Shown: one piece after another, positions 28,726 to 38,538 of the stretch | How positions within the stretch are numbered: the first letter of the stretch is position 1 | How the letters are laid out: each line of letters starts with the position of its first letter | Origin: an uncultured Senegalimassilia sp. | GTDB taxonomy: Bacteria > Actinomycetota > Coriobacteriia > Coriobacteriales > Eggerthellaceae | NCBI RefSeq assembly: GCF_934632265.1 | Contig: NZ_CAKTYH010000002.1 | Location: 1-52,215, forward strand | Direction of reading: 5' to 3' | Length of the DNA: 52,215 bases | Notes under the pieces: generated by a model | Databases searched by the model: none | Told to the model about the DNA's origin: nothing | The model's input: only the letters and a program-made list of their open reading frames with translations | Program-made: the position numbers and the translations under genes

Positions 28726-30138
28726 ATGTCCGTTGACGTTCCCTACAATCCCGATTTCGCCCCTGAGGTGCCCGAGAGCTCCTCGATCCGAAAAATGGAG
28801 CCGCAAAACATCGAAGCTGAGAAGTCGGTGTTGGCGGCGTGCCTGCTCAATCAGGAGGCCATCGAGGATGTTGCCGCCAAGCTCATCCCTGACAACTTCT
28901 ATCGAGCTGCTCACCAGCGCATATTCGAGGCCATGCTCGACCTCTATACGCGTCACATCCCGCTTGACCAGATCTCGGTTGCCGATAACCTGAAGGCATC
29001 GGGTCAGCTTGAGGCCGTTGGCGGCCAGGCGTACATCTTGGAGCTTGCCAGCAACTCCTTTGCCCTGGTCAACTGGCAGAACCATGTCGAGATCGTCAAG
29101 CGCACGTCCATCCTGCGCGACCTCATCCGCGCATCCGGCGAAATCCGCTCGCTTGCCTACGATGCCCCCGATGACCTGGGCGTCGTTGTGGAACAGGCGG
29201 AGAAAACGCTGTTCGCGGTCACGGAGAAGCGCGTTTCCAGCGCATTCACCGGCATCGACACGCTACTGGTCGACGCCTTCGAGGAACTGCAGGAGATGGC
29301 CGCGCAGGAGAACAAGATCTCGGGCGTGGCATCGGGCTTCAAGGACGTTGACGACCTGTTCCACGGCTTTCGTGGCGGCGACCTGGTCATCCTTGCGGCT
29401 CGCCCTGGTGTCGGCAAGACGGCCTTCGCCCTGAACCTGTGCACGAGTGCGGCGAAGCTGGGCGCCACCGTGGCGTTCCTGTCCTTGGAAATGAGCGCCT
29501 CCCAGCTGGTGCAACGTGTCCTTGCGTCCGAAGCGCGCGTCAGCCTGTCGAAGCTGCGCGCCGGCCAGGTGCAGGACGCGGACTGGGCGGCCATCATCGA
29601 GGCATCCAGCAACCTTTCCAAACTGAAGATCGAGTTTGACGATACGCCGGCGCTTTCCATCCTTGAGCTGCGCGCGAAGGCGCGACGTGAGCTGCGCGAT
29701 GCCGAGAAGGGCCTGATCATCGTCGACTACCTGCAGCTGATGCAGCCGCCGCAGGCGCGTCGCGATGGCAACCGCGCCGTCGAGGTCGCTGAGATCTCGC
29801 GTGGCCTGAAGGTGCTCGCGAAAGAGATGGACATGCCCGTCATCGCGCTGTCGCAGCTCTCCCGTGCCGTGGAGATGCGCGGCAAGAAGCGCCCGATGCT
29901 GTCCGACCTGCGTGAATCCGGCGCTATCGAGCAGGACGCCGACATCGTCATGTTCATCGACCGAAGCATGGACGAGATGGAGGCGGAAAGCGAGGACCGT
30001 CCCGATTTGGGCACCGCCGAGCTGATCGTCGCCAAGCACCGCAACGGTCCCACGCGCGATATCACGCTCGCCTTCAACGCGGAATACACGCGCTTCATGG
30101 ACTTCATCGACGATTCGCGCGTTCCCGACTATATGTAG
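28726..30138 (+). CDS. dnaB: Replicative DNA helicase DnaB
   Basis: DnaB is the hexameric helicase that unwinds DNA at the fork. The 470-residue protein has the N-terminal helical domain (EPQNIEAEKSVLAACLLNQEA) and the RecA-like domain with Walker A ARPGVGKTAFALN (about residue 227), IIVDYLQLM and SQLSRAVEMRGKKRPMLSDLRESGAIEQDAD. No intein is present. I chose the ATG at 28726 with GAAAGG 9 nt upstream; an ATG at 28717 lies on top of that site. It follows rplI, as in many Firmicutes and Actinobacteria. Confidence 0.96.
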   Translation: MSVDVPYNPDFAPEVPESSSIRKMEPQNIEAEKSVLAACLLNQEAIEDVAAKLIPDNFYRAAHQRIFEAMLDLYTRHIPLDQISVADNLKASGQLEAVGGQAYILELASNSFALVNWQNHVEIVKRTSILRDLIRASGEIRSLAYDAPDDLGVVVEQAEKTLFAVTEKRVSSAFTGIDTLLVDAFEELQEMAAQENKISGVASGFKDVDDLFHGFRGGDLVILAARPGVGKTAFALNLCTSAAKLGATVAFLSLEMSASQLVQRVLASEARVSLSKLRAGQVQDADWAAIIEASSNLSKLKIEFDDTPALSILELRAKARRELRDAEKGLIIVDYLQLMQPPQARRDGNRAVEVAEISRGLKVLAKEMDMPVIALSQLSRAVEMRGKKRPMLSDLRESGAIEQDADIVMFIDRSMDEMEAESEDRPDLGTAELIVAKHRNGPTRDITLAFNAEYTRFMDFIDDSRVPDYM

Positions 30139-30173
30139 CGCACGCAACGACGGGGCCGGGGTAAACTGAAGCT

Positions 30174-31460
30174 ATGACTGAGAGCCTGACATTCCTCCAC
30201 ACCGCCGATCTTCACCTTGGCGCGCCGTTCCGCGGCCTTGCCAAGGTGTCGCCAGCTTGGGCTGCCCGACTGGTGCAGGCCATCGCGGAAGCGTTCGATC
30301 GCGTGATAGACACGGCTATTTCCCGCAAGGTCGACTTCGTGGTCATCTCGGGAGACGTGTTCGACGCGTCGCGCGCATCATACGGCGATTACCTGCGGTT
30401 CTTCGAGGGGATGCGCACGCTGGGGAAAGCGGGCATCCCGGTATACTTGATCACGGGAAACCACGACCCTTACACCTCGTGGCAGCAAAGCACGTTTTCC
30501 TTGCCGGAGAATGCGCACATGTTGCCGGCTGACAAGCCGGGTTTCGAGCTGTTCAGGCGCAATGGGGAGCCGCTTTGCATCATCGGCGGCCGCGGCTATT
30601 ACAACCAATCCTGGCCGATAGACGAATGCATCGCCGACGGGATCACGCGCGATGCGGCGATTGCCGCCCTTCGTCAGTGCGAACCTGACGTTGCGCAGGC
30701 TCCCTTCGCCATAGGCATGCTGCATACCGGGTTGAACCTCGACCCCGTGAAAGCGCCGGTCAATCCCTCGGTGCTGCTTTCCGCCGGCATGGACTACTGG
30801 GCGTGCGGGCATATCCACATGCGCTATATCCATCCCAGCGAAGATGATCCGCGGATCGCGTTCTCGGGCTGCATTCAAGGGCGCGACATCAAGGAAACGG
30901 GCCCGCGCGGGGCACAGCTGGTCACGCTTTCCGAAGGTGCGGCACCGCGGCTCGAGTTCATCCCCACGGCAAGCGTGGTGTGGCAGCGCCTGCGCGTCGA
31001 CGTGTCCGACTGCACCACGTTGCCCGAGATCAGCGACCTGATTATCCGGGAGCTGTTCCGTGCGAACGGCAAAGCGCATTGCGAGGAAATGATCTCGCGC
31101 ATCGCGCTGACGGGTACGACTGCGCTTCACGAGGTGCTTTCCCGTCCCGATGTGCTCGAGGACCTGCGAAAGCACGTGAACGATTCGTATGCGTCGTTCT
31201 TCTGCGACACCATGGTCGACGAAACGCAAGAGCCGCGCGATAAGCAGGCCTTGCGCGAGGAAGGGCTGTTCCCGGCGGTGTTTTTGCGCGTCGCCGAGAC
31301 GCAGCGGTCCCTTCCCGAAGAGCAGATCGCCTTCCTGCAGCAGGAATTCCTCGATCGAGGGCTTCAGATGCCGTCGAGCTGTGCCGGCAAGGTGGGGAAG
31401 CTGTCTGAGCAGGCTGAGGATCTGGTGCTCGATATGCTGTCGCAAGGGGAAGAGCGCTAG
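30174..31460 (+). CDS. SbcD/YhaO-like DNA repair metallophosphoesterase
   Basis: This is a calcineurin-like nuclease subunit of an SbcCD/Mre11-Rad50-type complex. Metal ligands are visible in order: HTADLHLG (D12, H14), SGDVFD (about 62), TGNHD (about 96), and HTGLN and GHIHMR (about 182-214). The length of 428 residues and pairing with the next gene point to the YhaO/YhaN subgroup rather than classic SbcD. The stop overlaps the next GTG start by one base (TAGTG), so the two are translationally coupled. It lies 35 bp after dnaB. Confidence 0.87.
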   Translation: MTESLTFLHTADLHLGAPFRGLAKVSPAWAARLVQAIAEAFDRVIDTAISRKVDFVVISGDVFDASRASYGDYLRFFEGMRTLGKAGIPVYLITGNHDPYTSWQQSTFSLPENAHMLPADKPGFELFRRNGEPLCIIGGRGYYNQSWPIDECIADGITRDAAIAALRQCEPDVAQAPFAIGMLHTGLNLDPVKAPVNPSVLLSAGMDYWACGHIHMRYIHPSEDDPRIAFSGCIQGRDIKETGPRGAQLVTLSEGAAPRLEFIPTASVVWQRLRVDVSDCTTLPEISDLIIRELFRANGKAHCEEMISRIALTGTTALHEVLSRPDVLEDLRKHVNDSYASFFCDTMVDETQEPRDKQALREEGLFPAVFLRVAETQRSLPEEQIAFLQQEFLDRGLQMPSSCAGKVGKLSEQAEDLVLDMLSQGEER

Positions 31461-33637
31461 TGGGCAAGTATCTGGAACACATCAAGATGGACGCGTTCGG
31501 CGCGTTCTCCAATCGCCTGATCGGGCCGTTCGGGCCGGGCATGAACGTGGTGTTCGGCCGCAACGAGGCCGGCAAGACCACGTTTGCCCAGTTCGTCGGC
31601 GGCGTCTTGTTCGGTTGGGAAGAGGCGCGTGGTCAGCGCAACACTTACAAGCCCGACAACGCGGAACGTGCGGGAACGCTGTTCTTCGCCAACGAGGACG
31701 GGACGGAAGCTTCGCAGGTATCGCGCATCCGCAACGCCGACGGCCTGCAGGGAGACACGTCGGTCGCCGACGACATCGACCGCGAAACATACCGCACCAT
31801 GTTCAGCCTGACCAGCGACGAGCTTCGCCAGCTGCGCAACACCACCGACGTGACGGCCAAGCTGCTCACGGCCGGATCCGGCACGGGGGCTTCCCCAGCG
31901 CACACGCTGACCGCGCTGCAAGAGCGCCTGGCGCAGTTCACCTCGAAGGCGGCCGCGTCGGAGAAATCGCTGGTGAAGCTTGAATCCGAGCAGGATGAGC
32001 TGCGTCGCCGCATCGCCGCCGAGTCCGACCGCGTGGAGCGCCTGAAGCGCGAGGACCGCGAGTTCGCCGAGCTGAAACCGCAGCGAGACGAGCTGCTGGC
32101 CAAGATCGGCGACCTGAACACCGCCATCGAAACCCTGAAGGCGAACCGCAAAACGCTGGAGAAGACCGAGGCGGACGAAGCTGAGCTGCAGGAGAAGATC
32201 GCCGAGCTTCGCGCTCAAGAGGAAAGCCTGCGTTGCGAGCATAGGCTGGCGCAGCGCGAGCATCCCGCCGAGCTCGCGGGCATCACGGCCACCGAAGAGC
32301 GTCACCTGCGCGATCGCATCGAGGCGCTTGCCGTCCAGGAGGCGAAGACGGAGCACGCCGTCGACCTGGCCCGCGACAATTACGCGACCTCGAAGGCGGC
32401 CTATGAGGCCATGCTCGAGGCGCAGGACGAGCAGGGCGAGACCATGCGCGCCCGTCGCCAGCAGCGCGTGCAGATCGGGCTTTCCGTGGCGCTGCCCGTG
32501 GCCTTCATGTTCGCGGGCATTCCGCTGTTCATGCACGGCCGCGAGATAACCAGCCTGTCGTTCACCGCGCTGGGCTTTTTCCTGGTGCTCGTGGCGGTGG
32601 TGCTTGCCGCGGCCTCGTTGATCATGCTGTTCAAACCGGGAAAGAAGGGCGACGAGCGCTCCCAGCGCGTTCAGGACCGGCACTGGGTCATGCTTCAGGA
32701 CAAGAAAAAGCTGGAGGCATGCCTGGCCGAACGGGAGCAGCAGCGCCAGTCCGTGCAGGCCGAGCTTGCCGCCATGGGGCTTTCGGAAGCCAAGGATTCC
32801 CTGCGTCACGCCCGCGCGCTGCTCGACGAGGCGAAGGATGTACGCGCGGAGAACGCCCTGTATCTGCAGCGCAAGCAGGCGCTCGTGTCGCGCCGCACGG
32901 CGTTGGAGGAGTCGCTTGAGAAGGCGCGCGAAACGCGCGAGGGCATGTACGCCGAAATCGGCATGCGCCGCGAACGCGGCACGCTCGAGGCCGTGGACGC
33001 CTTCATCGCGCGCAAAACGCGTCAGCGCGAGGGCCTGATGGAGACGAGCGAGCACCTGAACCGCCGCTACGGCGAGCTTCGCCAGCTGCTTTCCCAGGCG
33101 AAGGGGGAGCGCAGCTTCGACGAGCTCAAGCTTCAGGCCCAGCAGCTCCAAACGCGTCGCGACGAGGCGGCCATGGAGTTCGCGAAGCTGCTGCTCGCGC
33201 GCCACATGCTCGAGGCGGCCATAGCGTCGTGGGAGAGCAAAAGCCAGCCCGAGGTGTACGCCCGCGCAAGCGAGCTGCTCAGCCTGATGACCGACGGCAA
33301 GTGGGTGAAGGTGTCCATGAGCGCCGACGGCCGCCTTCAGGTGACCGATTCCCTGCGCACCGTGCGCGAGCCCGTGCATCTGTCGCTGGGCACGTGCCAG
33401 CAGCTATACCTGGCGCTGCGCATCGCGCTGCTCGTCACCGCCGACAACGTGGGACGCGCCGTTCCCATCATCGCGGACGACATCCTGGTGAACTTCGACT
33501 CCCAGCGCCGTGCGGGCGCTGCGAAGGCGTTGGCCCAGCTGGCGCATCATCGACAGGTCATTTTGCTGACCTGCCATGAAGAAATCGTTGAAACCATGCG
33601 CGTGGCCGATCCGGGCCTTACCGAAGTGGTTCTGTAG
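31460..33637 (+). CDS. YhaN-like AAA ATPase (SbcC/Rad50-like) with membrane segments
   Basis: The 725-residue protein is an SMC/Rad50-type ATPase partner of the preceding nuclease. Walker A is GRNEAGKTT (about residue 33) near the N-terminus and Walker B is IIADDILVNFD near the C-terminus, the split-head arrangement. Between them are coiled coils (about 150-320 and 400-600). Two hydrophobic segments at about 335-360 and 370-395 (IGLSVALPVAFMFAGIPL, ALGFFLVLVAVVLAAASLIML) interrupt the coil, a feature of YhaN proteins that suggests a membrane-tethered complex. The zinc-hook CxxC of Rad50/SbcC is absent. The start is GTG overlapping the upstream stop. Confidence 0.85.
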   Translation: MGKYLEHIKMDAFGAFSNRLIGPFGPGMNVVFGRNEAGKTTFAQFVGGVLFGWEEARGQRNTYKPDNAERAGTLFFANEDGTEASQVSRIRNADGLQGDTSVADDIDRETYRTMFSLTSDELRQLRNTTDVTAKLLTAGSGTGASPAHTLTALQERLAQFTSKAAASEKSLVKLESEQDELRRRIAAESDRVERLKREDREFAELKPQRDELLAKIGDLNTAIETLKANRKTLEKTEADEAELQEKIAELRAQEESLRCEHRLAQREHPAELAGITATEERHLRDRIEALAVQEAKTEHAVDLARDNYATSKAAYEAMLEAQDEQGETMRARRQQRVQIGLSVALPVAFMFAGIPLFMHGREITSLSFTALGFFLVLVAVVLAAASLIMLFKPGKKGDERSQRVQDRHWVMLQDKKKLEACLAEREQQRQSVQAELAAMGLSEAKDSLRHARALLDEAKDVRAENALYLQRKQALVSRRTALEESLEKARETREGMYAEIGMRRERGTLEAVDAFIARKTRQREGLMETSEHLNRRYGELRQLLSQAKGERSFDELKLQAQQLQTRRDEAAMEFAKLLLARHMLEAAIASWESKSQPEVYARASELLSLMTDGKWVKVSMSADGRLQVTDSLRTVREPVHLSLGTCQQLYLALRIALLVTADNVGRAVPIIADDILVNFDSQRRAGAAKALAQLAHHRQVILLTCHEEIVETMRVADPGLTEVVL

Positions 33638-33682
33638 TACACTGTGAGGGTTGCGACACTGTTATCGAAAGGATGCGCACAC

Positions 33683-34993
33683 ATGCCCAGCACCGTTCTG
33701 GTTGGCGCCCAATGGGGCGACGAAGGCAAAGGCAAGATCACCGATCTTATTGCTAGCGAATACGATTACGTCGTCCGTTATCAGGGCGGCAACAACGCAG
33801 GCCATACCGTTATCCACGGCGACAAGAAGCTGGCGCTTCATCTGATGCCCTCCGGCGTCATGTACGAGAACGCCATTCCTGTTATCGGCAACGGCGTGGT
33901 GGTGGACCCCGGCGTGCTGGTCAAGGAAATGGCCATGCTCGAGGCCGAGGGCATCTCCTGCAAGAACCTCAAGATCAGCGGCGACGCGCATGTCATCATG
34001 CCGTACCATAAAGATCTCGACGGCGCCGACGAGAAGAGCCTGGGCGATCACAAGATCGGCACCACCAAGCGCGGCATCGGCCCGTGCTACCAGGACAAGG
34101 TGGCCCGCAAGGGCATCCGCATCCAGGACCTCATGGACGAGAAGATCTTCCGCCTGAAGGTCGAGACCGCCCTGGTTCAGAAGAACGCCATCCTGGAGAA
34201 GATCTACGGCCTGCACACCTATACGGTCGAGGAGATCTGCGAGGAGTACCTGCCCTACGCCCGCATCCTCAAGCAATACATGGCCGAGACCAGCCAGATG
34301 CTGAACAACGCCGTGCGCGAGGGCAAGTCCATCCTGTTCGAGGGCGCGCAGGGCACGCTGCTCGACATCGATCACGGCACGTATCCCTACGTCACGTCCT
34401 CTTCCTGCTGCGCCGGCGGCGCTGCCACGGGCTCGGGCGTGGGCCCGGTCAACATCGACCGCGTGCTGGGCATCCAGAAGGCTTACATCACCCGCGTCGG
34501 CGGCGGTCCTTTCCCCACCGAGCTGAAGTACGTCGAGGATGGCGGTCAGAGCCCGGATGCCGAGGATGGCGAGACGCTGTGCCAGGTCGGCCATGAGTAC
34601 GGCGTGACCACGGGCCGCAAGCGCCGCTGCGGCTGGTTCGACGCCGTCATCGCGCGCTACGCCGCCGATGTCAACGGCCTGACCGACGTGGCCCTGACCA
34701 AGCTCGACGTGCTTTCCGCCTTCGACACCATCAAGGTGTGCGTGGCCTACGAGTGCAACGGCGAGCGTTACGATTACTTCCCCATGCAGCAAAGCGTGCT
34801 GTTCCACGCCAAGCCCGTGTACGAGGAGCTGCCCGGCTGGAAGGGCGAGGACATCACCTCCTGCCGCACGTTCGACGAGCTGCCGGAGAACGCCAAGAGC
34901 TACGTGGAGTATCTCGAGAAGAAGGTGGGCGTGCCCATCAGCATCGTGGCCGTCGGCCCCGATCGCGATCAGACCATCATGCGCGGCTGGTAA
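33683..34993 (+). CDS. purA: Adenylosuccinate synthetase
   Basis: PurA joins IMP and aspartate using GTP, the first step from IMP to AMP. The N-terminus carries the GTP-binding loop [11 protein letters not shown] and the catalytic D and H (in GGNNAGHTV). Later signatures include [21 protein letters not shown] and [13 protein letters not shown]. The 436 residues are standard. GAAAGGA is 10 nt before the ATG. purD follows 123 bp later and purE 5 kb later. Confidence 0.96.
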   Translation: MPSTVLVGAQWGDEGKGKITDLIASEYDYVVRYQGGNNAGHTVIHGDKKLALHLMPSGVMYENAIPVIGNGVVVDPGVLVKEMAMLEAEGISCKNLKISGDAHVIMPYHKDLDGADEKSLGDHKIGTTKRGIGPCYQDKVARKGIRIQDLMDEKIFRLKVETALVQKNAILEKIYGLHTYTVEEICEEYLPYARILKQYMAETSQMLNNAVREGKSILFEGAQGTLLDIDHGTYPYVTSSSCCAGGAATGSGVGPVNIDRVLGIQKAYITRVGGGPFPTELKYVEDGGQSPDAEDGETLCQVGHEYGVTTGRKRRCGWFDAVIARYAADVNGLTDVALTKLDVLSAFDTIKVCVAYECNGERYDYFPMQQSVLFHAKPVYEELPGWKGEDITSCRTFDELPENAKSYVEYLEKKVGVPISIVAVGPDRDQTIMRGW

Positions 34994-35044
34994 GGCGCCG
35001 ATAAGCTTGATGAGCTGCTGTCACTGAATAGCGAAGCGAATCCC

Positions 35045-35077
35045 GTGCGGGGCTGCATGAGTCTGCAGTCCCGCACA
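35045..35077 (+). promoter_or_regulatory. Hairpin in the purD 5' leader
   Basis: GTGCGGG and TGCA pair with TGCA and CCCGCAC. No T-run follows, so it is not a canonical terminator. It lies 40 bp before purD. No known riboswitch was recognised. Confidence 0.4.
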
Positions 35078-35116
35078 CGCATATTATCCGAGAGCTGGAA
35101 ATGGAGGGTTAGTTAC

Positions 35117-36409
35117 ATGAACATCTTGGTTTTGGGCGGCGGCGGCCGTGAGCACGCCATTGCGTGGGCCTTGGCGAAATCCCCCCGTACCGACAACCTG
35201 TACGCGGCCCCGGGCAACGGCGGCACGGACTCCGTCGCGCAGAACGTGGCGGGCCTGAACGCCGAGGATGGCCAGGCCGTCCTGGAATTTGTGAAGGGCA
35301 ACGCCATCGACCTGGTGGTTATCGGCCCGGAAGCGCCGCTGGTGGCGGGCGTGGCCGACGTGCTGCGCGAAGCCGGCGTGGCGGTCTTCGGCCCCGATGC
35401 GCAGGGTGCGCAGCTCGAGGGCAGCAAGACGTACAGCAAGGAGTTCATGCAGGCCAACGGCATCCCCACGGCTCGCTACGGCAGCTTCACCGAGCTTGAG
35501 CCGGCGCTTGAGTACGTGCGCGAGCTGGGAGCCCCCGTCGTCGTGAAGGCCGACGGCCTGGCGGCCGGCAAGGGCGTCGTGGTTGCCGACACCATCGAGG
35601 TTGCCGAGAACGCCGTGCGCAGCTGCTTCGACGGCGCGTTCGGCTCCGCGGGCTCGAAGGTGCTCGTGGAGGAGTGCCTGACCGGTCCGGAGTGCTCGCT
35701 GCTCGCGTTCGTTTCCGGCGGCAAGGCGCACTGCATGGCAACCGCCCAGGATCACAAGCGCGCCTTCGACGGTGACCGCGGCCCGAATACGGGCGGCATG
35801 GGCGTGTACTCTCCGGTGCCCATCGTCACTGACGAGGAACTCGCCGACATGACGCACATGATGAAGGTCGCCGCAGCCGCAACGGCGCGCGAGCCCTTCA
35901 AGAACGATTACCGCGGCGTGCTCTACGGTGGCTTCATGCTGACGCCCGAGGGGCCGAAGGTGTTGGAGTATAACGCCCGTTTCGGCGACCCCGAGACGCA
36001 GGTCGTGCTGCCGCGCCTGAAGACCGACCTGGTCGACGTCATGATGGCCGTGGCCGAAGGCCGTCCCGACGATATCGAGCTGGAGTGGGACGACCAGTGG
36101 GCCGTGTGCGTGGTGCTGGCTTCCGCCGGCTACCCGGGCAAGTACGAGAAGGGCAAGGTCATCCTGGGCGTTGAGGATGCCGAGGCCATGGAGGGCGTGA
36201 CGGTGTTCCATGCCGGCACCGCCCGCAACGCCGATGGCGAGCTCGTCACCGCCGGCGGCCGCGTGCTCAACGTGGTCGCGCTGGGCAAGACGTTCGACGA
36301 CGCCCGCGAGAAGGCCTACGAGGCCTGCGACGTCATCAACTTCGAGGGCAAGCAGCTTCGCTCCGACATCGGCGCAAAGGCCGCTGCAGGTCGCGGCGCC
36401 TGGGCGTAA
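35117..36409 (+). CDS. purD: Phosphoribosylamine-glycine ligase
   Basis: PurD (GARS) makes glycinamide ribonucleotide from phosphoribosylamine, glycine and ATP. The N-terminal [17 protein letters not shown], the ATP-grasp segment ([18 protein letters not shown]) and GMGVYSP ... LYGGFMLT ... [16 protein letters not shown] motifs are clear. The 430 residues give GARS alone, not the fused GARS-AIRS-GART of eukaryotes. GGAGGGTT lies 6 nt before the ATG, which decides the start. Confidence 0.96.
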   Translation: MNILVLGGGGREHAIAWALAKSPRTDNLYAAPGNGGTDSVAQNVAGLNAEDGQAVLEFVKGNAIDLVVIGPEAPLVAGVADVLREAGVAVFGPDAQGAQLEGSKTYSKEFMQANGIPTARYGSFTELEPALEYVRELGAPVVVKADGLAAGKGVVVADTIEVAENAVRSCFDGAFGSAGSKVLVEECLTGPECSLLAFVSGGKAHCMATAQDHKRAFDGDRGPNTGGMGVYSPVPIVTDEELADMTHMMKVAAAATAREPFKNDYRGVLYGGFMLTPEGPKVLEYNARFGDPETQVVLPRLKTDLVDVMMAVAEGRPDDIELEWDDQWAVCVVLASAGYPGKYEKGKVILGVEDAEAMEGVTVFHAGTARNADGELVTAGGRVLNVVALGKTFDDAREKAYEACDVINFEGKQLRSDIGAKAAAGRGAWA

Positions 36410-36415
36410 GGCTTC

Positions 36416-36600
36416 AAGCGCAGACGTATGCGGTGGCCCGGACGGAAACGCCTTTCTTTGGCCGATACGTCTGCGTGCTGGAAGCGGTTTCGCGCACGAT
36501 GGCTTTGCGCACGGCGTATCGGGCGGGAGGGGCCGTCAGGCGCAGACCGATGCGGCGAACTAGCTGGGGATTCCCCTCAGCAGCCGATACGTCTGCGTGT
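36416..36600. repeat. Two copies of a REP-like hairpin unit after purD
   Basis: Unit 1 has CGCAGACGTAT (36419-36429) pairing with ATACGTCTGCG (36465-36475), extended by CGG/CCG. Unit 2 has CGCAGACCGATGCGG (36541-36555) facing CCGATACGTCTGCG (36584-36597). The 14-mer CCGATACGTCTGCG is identical in both right arms. The flanking GC-rich sequence is also similar. The function is unknown; intergenic REP-type repeats often occur in convergent or tandem gaps. Confidence 0.65.
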
Positions 36601-36675
36601 GGACGGCGGCTCCGCGCTTGCGGCGGGCCTTTCGTGCACGGGGAGCGAAGCTTTCGTCGAGATTATATGAGACTG

Positions 36676-36703
36676 AAACGGTAGGATATAATTCCTACCG
36701 TTT
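36676..36703 (+). promoter_or_regulatory. Perfect palindrome centred on a TATAAT box, probable operator-promoter
   Basis: The arms AAACGGTAGGA and TCCTACCGTTT (11 bp each) flank TATAAT exactly (36687-36692). A transcript from this -10 would begin near 36700, leaving a 34-nt leader with AAAAGGAG before the radical SAM gene. This is what an operator over the -10 box looks like. Because a T-rich stretch follows the right arm, it could instead be a terminator. The -35 (TTATAT) is weak. Confidence 0.6.
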
Positions 36704-36733
36704 TCACTAGGACGAGAAAAGGAGCGCGCGTAC

Positions 36734-38062
36734 ATGCTGTCAGAGCGCCTGCTTACGAACGTGGTTCGTCAATGCACGAACCAGTACCTGAAGCTCAAAC
36801 CCACCGATGAGGTGATGATGCCTGCTCCTGAGCAGGGGAAACGCTACATGCTGTACATGCACGTGCCGTTCTGCGAGCGTCTGTGCCCGTACTGCAGCTT
36901 CAACAGGTTCCCGTTCAGCGAGGAGCGCGCCCGCCCGTACTTCGAGAACATACGCAAGGAGATGCGCATGTTGAAAGACCTGGGCTACGACTTCGACAGC
37001 GTCTATATCGGCGGCGGCACCCCCACCATCATGATCGATGAGCTGTGCGACACCATCGACCAGGCGCGCGAGCTGTTCAACATCCAGGAGGTTTCGAGCG
37101 AGACGAACCCGAACCATCTGATTCCCAGCTATCTGGACAAGCTGCAGGGCCGCGTGCAGCGCCTGTCCGTCGGTGTGCAAAGCTTCGACGACGGCTTGCT
37201 CAAGCAGATGGATCGCTACGACAAATACGGCTGCGGCCAGGAGATTCTCGAGCGCATCCAGGATGCCAGCCCGTACTTCGTATCCATGAACGCCGACATG
37301 ATCTTCAACTTCCCGGCGCAAACCGAGGACATCCTGATCAACGACATCGAGCGCGTCATCGAGAGCGGCTGCACGCAGACCACGTTCTACCCGCTGATGG
37401 CATCGCCGTCGGTCGAGCGCAGCCTGGCCCGTACCGTGGGCAAGGTGGATTACGCCCGCGAGCAAAAGTACTACGAGATCATCAGCGAATTGCTGACGGG
37501 CGGCCCCTTGCATCTGTTCGAGCACGGTTCGGCTTGGACGTTCAACAAGAGGAACACGTCGGCATCCGGCGAGGGCGCCATGATCGACGAGTACGTGGTC
37601 GACTACGAGGAGTATCCGGCCATCGGCAGCGGCGGTATCACGTATCTGGGCAGCAACCTGTACGTGAACACCTTCAGCGTGAAGGACTACAACAAGTGCA
37701 TCGAGGCAGGTCATATGTCCATTATGGGAAAAACCACCTTTAGCAAGCGCGATCGCATGCGCTACCGCTTCATGATGCAGCTGTTCGGCCTACGTCTTGA
37801 CAAGCGCCAGTTCAAGAAGGACTTCGGCTGCTCGGTGGAGATGGGCCTGCCGGTGGAGATGGCGTTCATGAAGGCCTCGGGCGCGTTCGCAACGGACAAC
37901 GCCGACGAGCTGACGCTGACCCCGAAGGGCCGTTACCTGCTGGTGGTCATGATGCGCCAGTTCTTCATCGGCGTGAACAACCTGCGCGACCAGGCTCGCG
38001 CCGCGCTTCCCGGCGAGGAGAAGGAGCTGCTGTTCGGCAGCGGCTGCGCCGAGTGCAAGTAG
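36734..38062 (+). CDS. HemN/HemW-family radical SAM protein
   Basis: The 442-residue protein has the HemN-type cluster motif CERLCPYC (C47, C51, C54: CX3CX2C) binding a [4Fe-4S] cluster and SAM, then YIGGGTPT, SSETNPNHL and LSVGVQSFDD. The C-terminal HemN-like domain is present (about 330-400). The family includes coproporphyrinogen III dehydrogenase (HemN), the heme chaperone HemW, and the anaerobic heme-degrading ChuW/HutW group. I cannot decide between these from sequence alone. The extra C-terminal GSGCAECK is not part of the usual pattern. The palindromic promoter upstream suggests specific regulation, perhaps by heme or iron. Confidence 0.85.
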   Translation: MLSERLLTNVVRQCTNQYLKLKPTDEVMMPAPEQGKRYMLYMHVPFCERLCPYCSFNRFPFSEERARPYFENIRKEMRMLKDLGYDFDSVYIGGGTPTIMIDELCDTIDQARELFNIQEVSSETNPNHLIPSYLDKLQGRVQRLSVGVQSFDDGLLKQMDRYDKYGCGQEILERIQDASPYFVSMNADMIFNFPAQTEDILINDIERVIESGCTQTTFYPLMASPSVERSLARTVGKVDYAREQKYYEIISELLTGGPLHLFEHGSAWTFNKRNTSASGEGAMIDEYVVDYEEYPAIGSGGITYLGSNLYVNTFSVKDYNKCIEAGHMSIMGKTTFSKRDRMRYRFMMQLFGLRLDKRQFKKDFGCSVEMGLPVEMAFMKASGAFATDNADELTLTPKGRYLLVVMMRQFFIGVNNLRDQARAALPGEEKELLFGSGCAECK

Positions 38063-38251
38063 CTTGGTGCGTTGCAGAAAGGGCATATGAACCGCGTCTT
38101 TGGCAGTGATTTCGTGGTCGATTTCGCAAGCTGTTGTTGAGCGGTCTTAAGCGAGTTGGCGTATTTGCTGGTCACGCGCTCGTTTAAGGGGTCGGTTCGA
38201 GATTGCTTTGCTTAGAGCGAAAGCGTATCTTGAAAAAGTTTGAAAACAGGG

Positions 38252-38280
38252 TTGACGAATAGCGTTCGCTGCCGTAATAT
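38252..38280 (+). promoter_or_regulatory. tRNA-Phe promoter
   Basis: TTGACG (38252-38257), a 17-bp spacer and TAATAT (38275-38280). Confidence 0.85.
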
Positions 38281-38310
38281 ACTAACTCGCGTTCGCAACG
38301 AACGACTTCT

Positions 38311-38386
38311 GGTCGGGTAGCTCAGTTGGTAGAGCAGGGGACTGAAAATCCCCGTGCCGAGGGTTCAAGTCCCCCTCCGACCACCA
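38311..38386 (+). tRNA. tRNA-Phe(GAA)
   Basis: The 76-nt cloverleaf has acceptor GGTCGGG pairing with TCCGACC, anticodon loop CTGAAAA giving GAA, TTCAAGT in the T loop and an encoded CCA. Confidence 0.98.
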
Positions 38387-38395
38387 TGAACTTAG

Positions 38396-38427
38396 AAAGC
38401 CCGATGGTGAAAACCATCGGGCTTTTT
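38396..38427 (+). terminator. tRNA-Phe terminator
   Basis: AAAGCCCGATGGT pairs perfectly (13 bp) with ACCATCGGGCTTT around GAAA, followed by T. Confidence 0.92.
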
Positions 38428-38538
38428 GCTTTTCCGGCGCCCTTCAATCTCCAATAATTTGCGTGCGGTTTTTCTTATGCGTCATCTTCCGCGCTACACT
38501 GCCTTTGAGAGCAAATCACGTGTTGAAAGGGTTGCGAA

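Larger units (their letters stand above)
36410..36733 (+). other. 324-bp gap: repeats, then palindromic promoter
   Basis: This gap is made up of the two REP-like units and the palindrome at 36676-36703. Open frames across it have repetitive, Arg-rich translations and no ribosome binding sites, so I call no gene. Confidence 0.6.

Noticed and set aside
36428..36684. Overlapping 80-codon frames downstream of purD
   Set aside because: They run through the REP-like repeats, have Arg/Ala/Gly-rich translations, no ribosome binding sites and no conserved motif.
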